Assembly (NCBI GenBank): GCA_963762075.1
Contig: CAVXJC010000001.1
Coordinates: 62,001-126,000, forward strand
Direction: 5' to 3'
Length of the DNA stretch: 64,000 bases
From: JAOUEA01 sp963762075
GTDB taxonomy: Bacteria; Actinomycetota; UBA4738; HRBIN12
Positions 62,345 through 64,000 of this stretch are shown here, piece by piece. Both the position numbers and the translations under genes were made by a program. The notes beneath the pieces are model-generated. The model was given only the letters and a program-made list of their open reading frames with translations. It did not search any database and was not told where the DNA came from. Each line of letters starts with the position of its first letter. The first letter of the stretch is position 1.

Positions 62345-63818
62345 TGCTCATCGGTTCACGCTCGGTGGCGGCTGGCTCGAAGGGCGCTGACGGCTCGACC
62401 CAATGGGCGTCGGGGAGCCCCTCGGCGACCTGATCGCGCCACCACTGCTGACCCGTCTCTGGCAGCGTGTAGATGGGGTCGAAGTACACGTACTCGCGGC
62501 TGAGCGCCTCGGGGTCGTCGAACTCGATCCCCGTACGGTAGTTCTTCGTCCAGCTCGAGATGCCCTTATCGCGGTCATAGCTCTTCAGCATGTGCACCCA
62601 ACGCTTCCCCACGAACGGCACGTCGCAGATCACCCGGGGGGTTGCGAACCCGGGCATGAATCCGAGGAGTTGGTATTGCAAATCCTGCGCCTCGCCGACC
62701 GAGGTGCGCCAGTGCTCGGCATTGGGGATCATGTCGCACATGTAGAAGTAGTACGGCATGATCTTCGCGTGATCGAGGAGCATGAAGCAGAGCTCCAGCA
62801 GGTCGCCGGGTGAGGTGTTCACGCCCCGTAGGAGCACACCCTGGTTGCGCACGTCGCGGAAGCCGGAGTCCAGCACCATGCGGGCCGCGTCACCCACGAG
62901 TGGAGTCACCTGTTGCGCACAGTTCACATGTGTGTGCAGTGCGATGTCGACGCCGCGCTCCACGGCGCGTGAGCCCATACGTGCGAATGCGGCCTTCACG
63001 TCGTCCTGTAGGAAGTGCTGGGGGATCCCCATGAGGCCCTTGGTCGCGAGCCTGATGTCTCGGATGTTCTCGATATCGAGCAGCTTCATGACGAAGTCTT
63101 CGAGACGCTTGGCCGGAACGTTCGCCATGTCGCCGCCCGAGACCACCACATCGCGTACTTGTGGCGTGCGGCGAAGGTAGTCGAGCATCAGATCCCAGCG
63201 TTCGTTCTGCTTGATCTCGAACTTGTACTTCAGCACCTGCAGCGTGTCGTTGCCGACGAGGTCCATTCGCGTGCAATGCCCGCAGTACTGTGGACACGTC
63301 GGGATCAGCTCCGCAAGCACTTTCGTGGGGTAGCGGTGGGTGAGCCCCTCGACGGCCCACATGTCGGCCTCGTGCAACGAATCGCGCGATGCCATTGGGT
63401 GCGAGGCCCATTCCGTCTCGCGGTCGCTCATCGCGGGCGCCATGTATCGGCGCACACGGTCGTTGCGGAGGTCATCGACCTCCATCGTGTTGATCATCTG
63501 GGGCGGGATGAGCATCGACATCGTCGCCCGCTCTTCCTGGTCGCGGCTGATGTCGTCGAGCAGGTCGTCCGTCAGATGATCGCCGAGAGCAAGCTTGAAC
63601 TCCTTGAGGTTCTTGACGGAGTGAGCACGTTGCCACTGCGCCGAATGCCACTGTTCCTTCGTGATCTCGCGGTATGCAGGAAGACGAGTCCAGTCGGGCT
63701 CCGCGTACTCGCGTTGCACGGGATAGTGGAACGGTTGGTTCTCGGCTGCCTGCGCGTGGGGTTCCCGATGGGCCGGACGCATCTCGGATCGGCCTGCCAG
63801 GTCGTTCTCGGTGCTCAT
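62322..63818 (-). CDS. KamA-family radical SAM aminomutase (lysine 2,3-aminomutase-like)
   Basis: 498 residues, longer than the roughly 410-residue classical enzyme because of extensions at both ends. Radical SAM Cys motif in TCPQYCGHCTRMDLVGND, VVSGGDMANVPAKRLED, HTHVNCAQQVTPLV, and FMLLDHAKIMPYYFYMCD near the PLP region. GGAGGTGG is 7 nt before ATG 63818. Lysine 2,3-aminomutase is the closest description; related enzymes act on glutamate or on EF-P, and no EF-P partner is in view. Confidence 0.88.
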   Translation of the reverse strand: MSTENDLAGRSEMRPAHREPHAQAAENQPFHYPVQREYAEPDWTRLPAYREITKEQWHSAQWQRAHSVKNLKEFKLALGDHLTDDLLDDISRDQEERATMSMLIPPQMINTMEVDDLRNDRVRRYMAPAMSDRETEWASHPMASRDSLHEADMWAVEGLTHRYPTKVLAELIPTCPQYCGHCTRMDLVGNDTLQVLKYKFEIKQNERWDLMLDYLRRTPQVRDVVVSGGDMANVPAKRLEDFVMKLLDIENIRDIRLATKGLMGIPQHFLQDDVKAAFARMGSRAVERGVDIALHTHVNCAQQVTPLVGDAARMVLDSGFRDVRNQGVLLRGVNTSPGDLLELCFMLLDHAKIMPYYFYMCDMIPNAEHWRTSVGEAQDLQYQLLGFMPGFATPRVICDVPFVGKRWVHMLKSYDRDKGISSWTKNYRTGIEFDDPEALSREYVYFDPIYTLPETGQQWWRDQVAEGLPDAHWVEPSAPFEPAATEREPMSTDQPASV

Positions 63819-63916
63819 CGCGGGCCACCTCCTGCGCGTCCGATGCCGGGGTCTCGTCGGGGGGTCTTCGTGCGATCAGGGCAACGAGAGGACCGGCATT
63901 CCTCCGTCAATACCGC

Positions 63917-63943
63917 ATCATAGCCGAACAAAGTCCGGTACAA
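63917..63943 (-). promoter_or_regulatory. Possible promoter of the aminomutase gene
   Basis: Reverse strand TTGTAC, 15-nt spacer, TATGAT, giving a leader of about 90 nt. Spacing is short, so this is tentative. The rest of 63819-64000 shows nothing. Confidence 0.35.
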
Positions 63944-64000
63944 CACCGCAGGAACCGAATGTCATTCGCCCGGTGCGGGCTTCTCTACCCTTGTCGCTTG

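Overview
The window is GC-rich (about two-thirds G+C by eye) and gene-dense, with strong GC3 bias, many GTG starts and many ATGA/GTGA overlaps. Gene content and order point to a chromosomal core region of an actinobacterium (Actinomycetota). The evidence is the block DUF2342 - tilS - hpt - ftsH - folE/P/B/K - DUF2520 - panC - coaX - lysS - clpC - radA - carD - PIN/TRAM - ispD - ispF - rlmB, a DUF3263/LytR_C pair, and a lone CIRCE-controlled groEL. No rRNA, IS element, phage, CRISPR array or recent island was seen. I cannot name a genus; cysS is absent between ispF and rlmB, panD is absent after panC, and there is no lsr2 beside clpC, so it is probably not a close relative of Mycobacterium or Streptomyces.

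Layout. 1-8.8 kb: signalling and envelope. A truncated histidine kinase, a reverse-strand UspA-UbiB fusion, tRNA-Thr(CGT), an ABC ATPase with an FtsX-type permease broken by a one-base frameshift, a second related histidine kinase and an Ala/Pro-rich membrane protein. 8.8-24.3 kb: a long forward block for tRNA modification, purine salvage, FtsH proteolysis, folate, pantothenate/CoA and lysyl-tRNA synthesis. 24.3-32 kb: clpC with a structured leader, an ECF sigma factor with a frameshifted membrane beta-propeller partner, a RIO kinase and radA. 32-37 kb: carD, a PIN/TRAM protein, the MEP-pathway genes ispD and ispF, rlmB, and tRNA-Thr(TGT). 37-49 kb: P450, D-aminoacylase, a GAF-GAF-PAS kinase, DUF3263/LytR_C, a lone receiver, an Rrf2 regulator, acetyl-CoA synthetase, a PPOX protein and an S9 peptidase. 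49-64 kb: groEL, a thioesterase, a secreted NlpC/P60 hydrolase, a putative ribbon-helix-helix protein with operator repeats, YjbQ, a divergent GroES-like protein facing a PrmC-like methyltransferase, a second S9 peptidase, moaA facing a MoaB-XdhC fusion, a phospholipase C-like phosphoesterase and a KamA-type radical SAM aminomutase.

Two themes stand out. First, at least fifteen genes carry a -10-like hexamer (consensus TANNNT) exactly 6-9 nt before a start codon with no ribosome-binding site, which indicates widespread leaderless transcription; this moves several starts downstream (folP, DUF3263, LytR_C, moaA and others). Second, there are uncommon architectures: UspA-UbiB, MoaB-XdhC, a GroES domain with a basic tail far from groEL, and ftsH apparently starting at CTG. 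Two genes (the FtsX permease and the beta-propeller) each lack one base; whether these are real mutations or sequencing errors cannot be decided from sequence alone.
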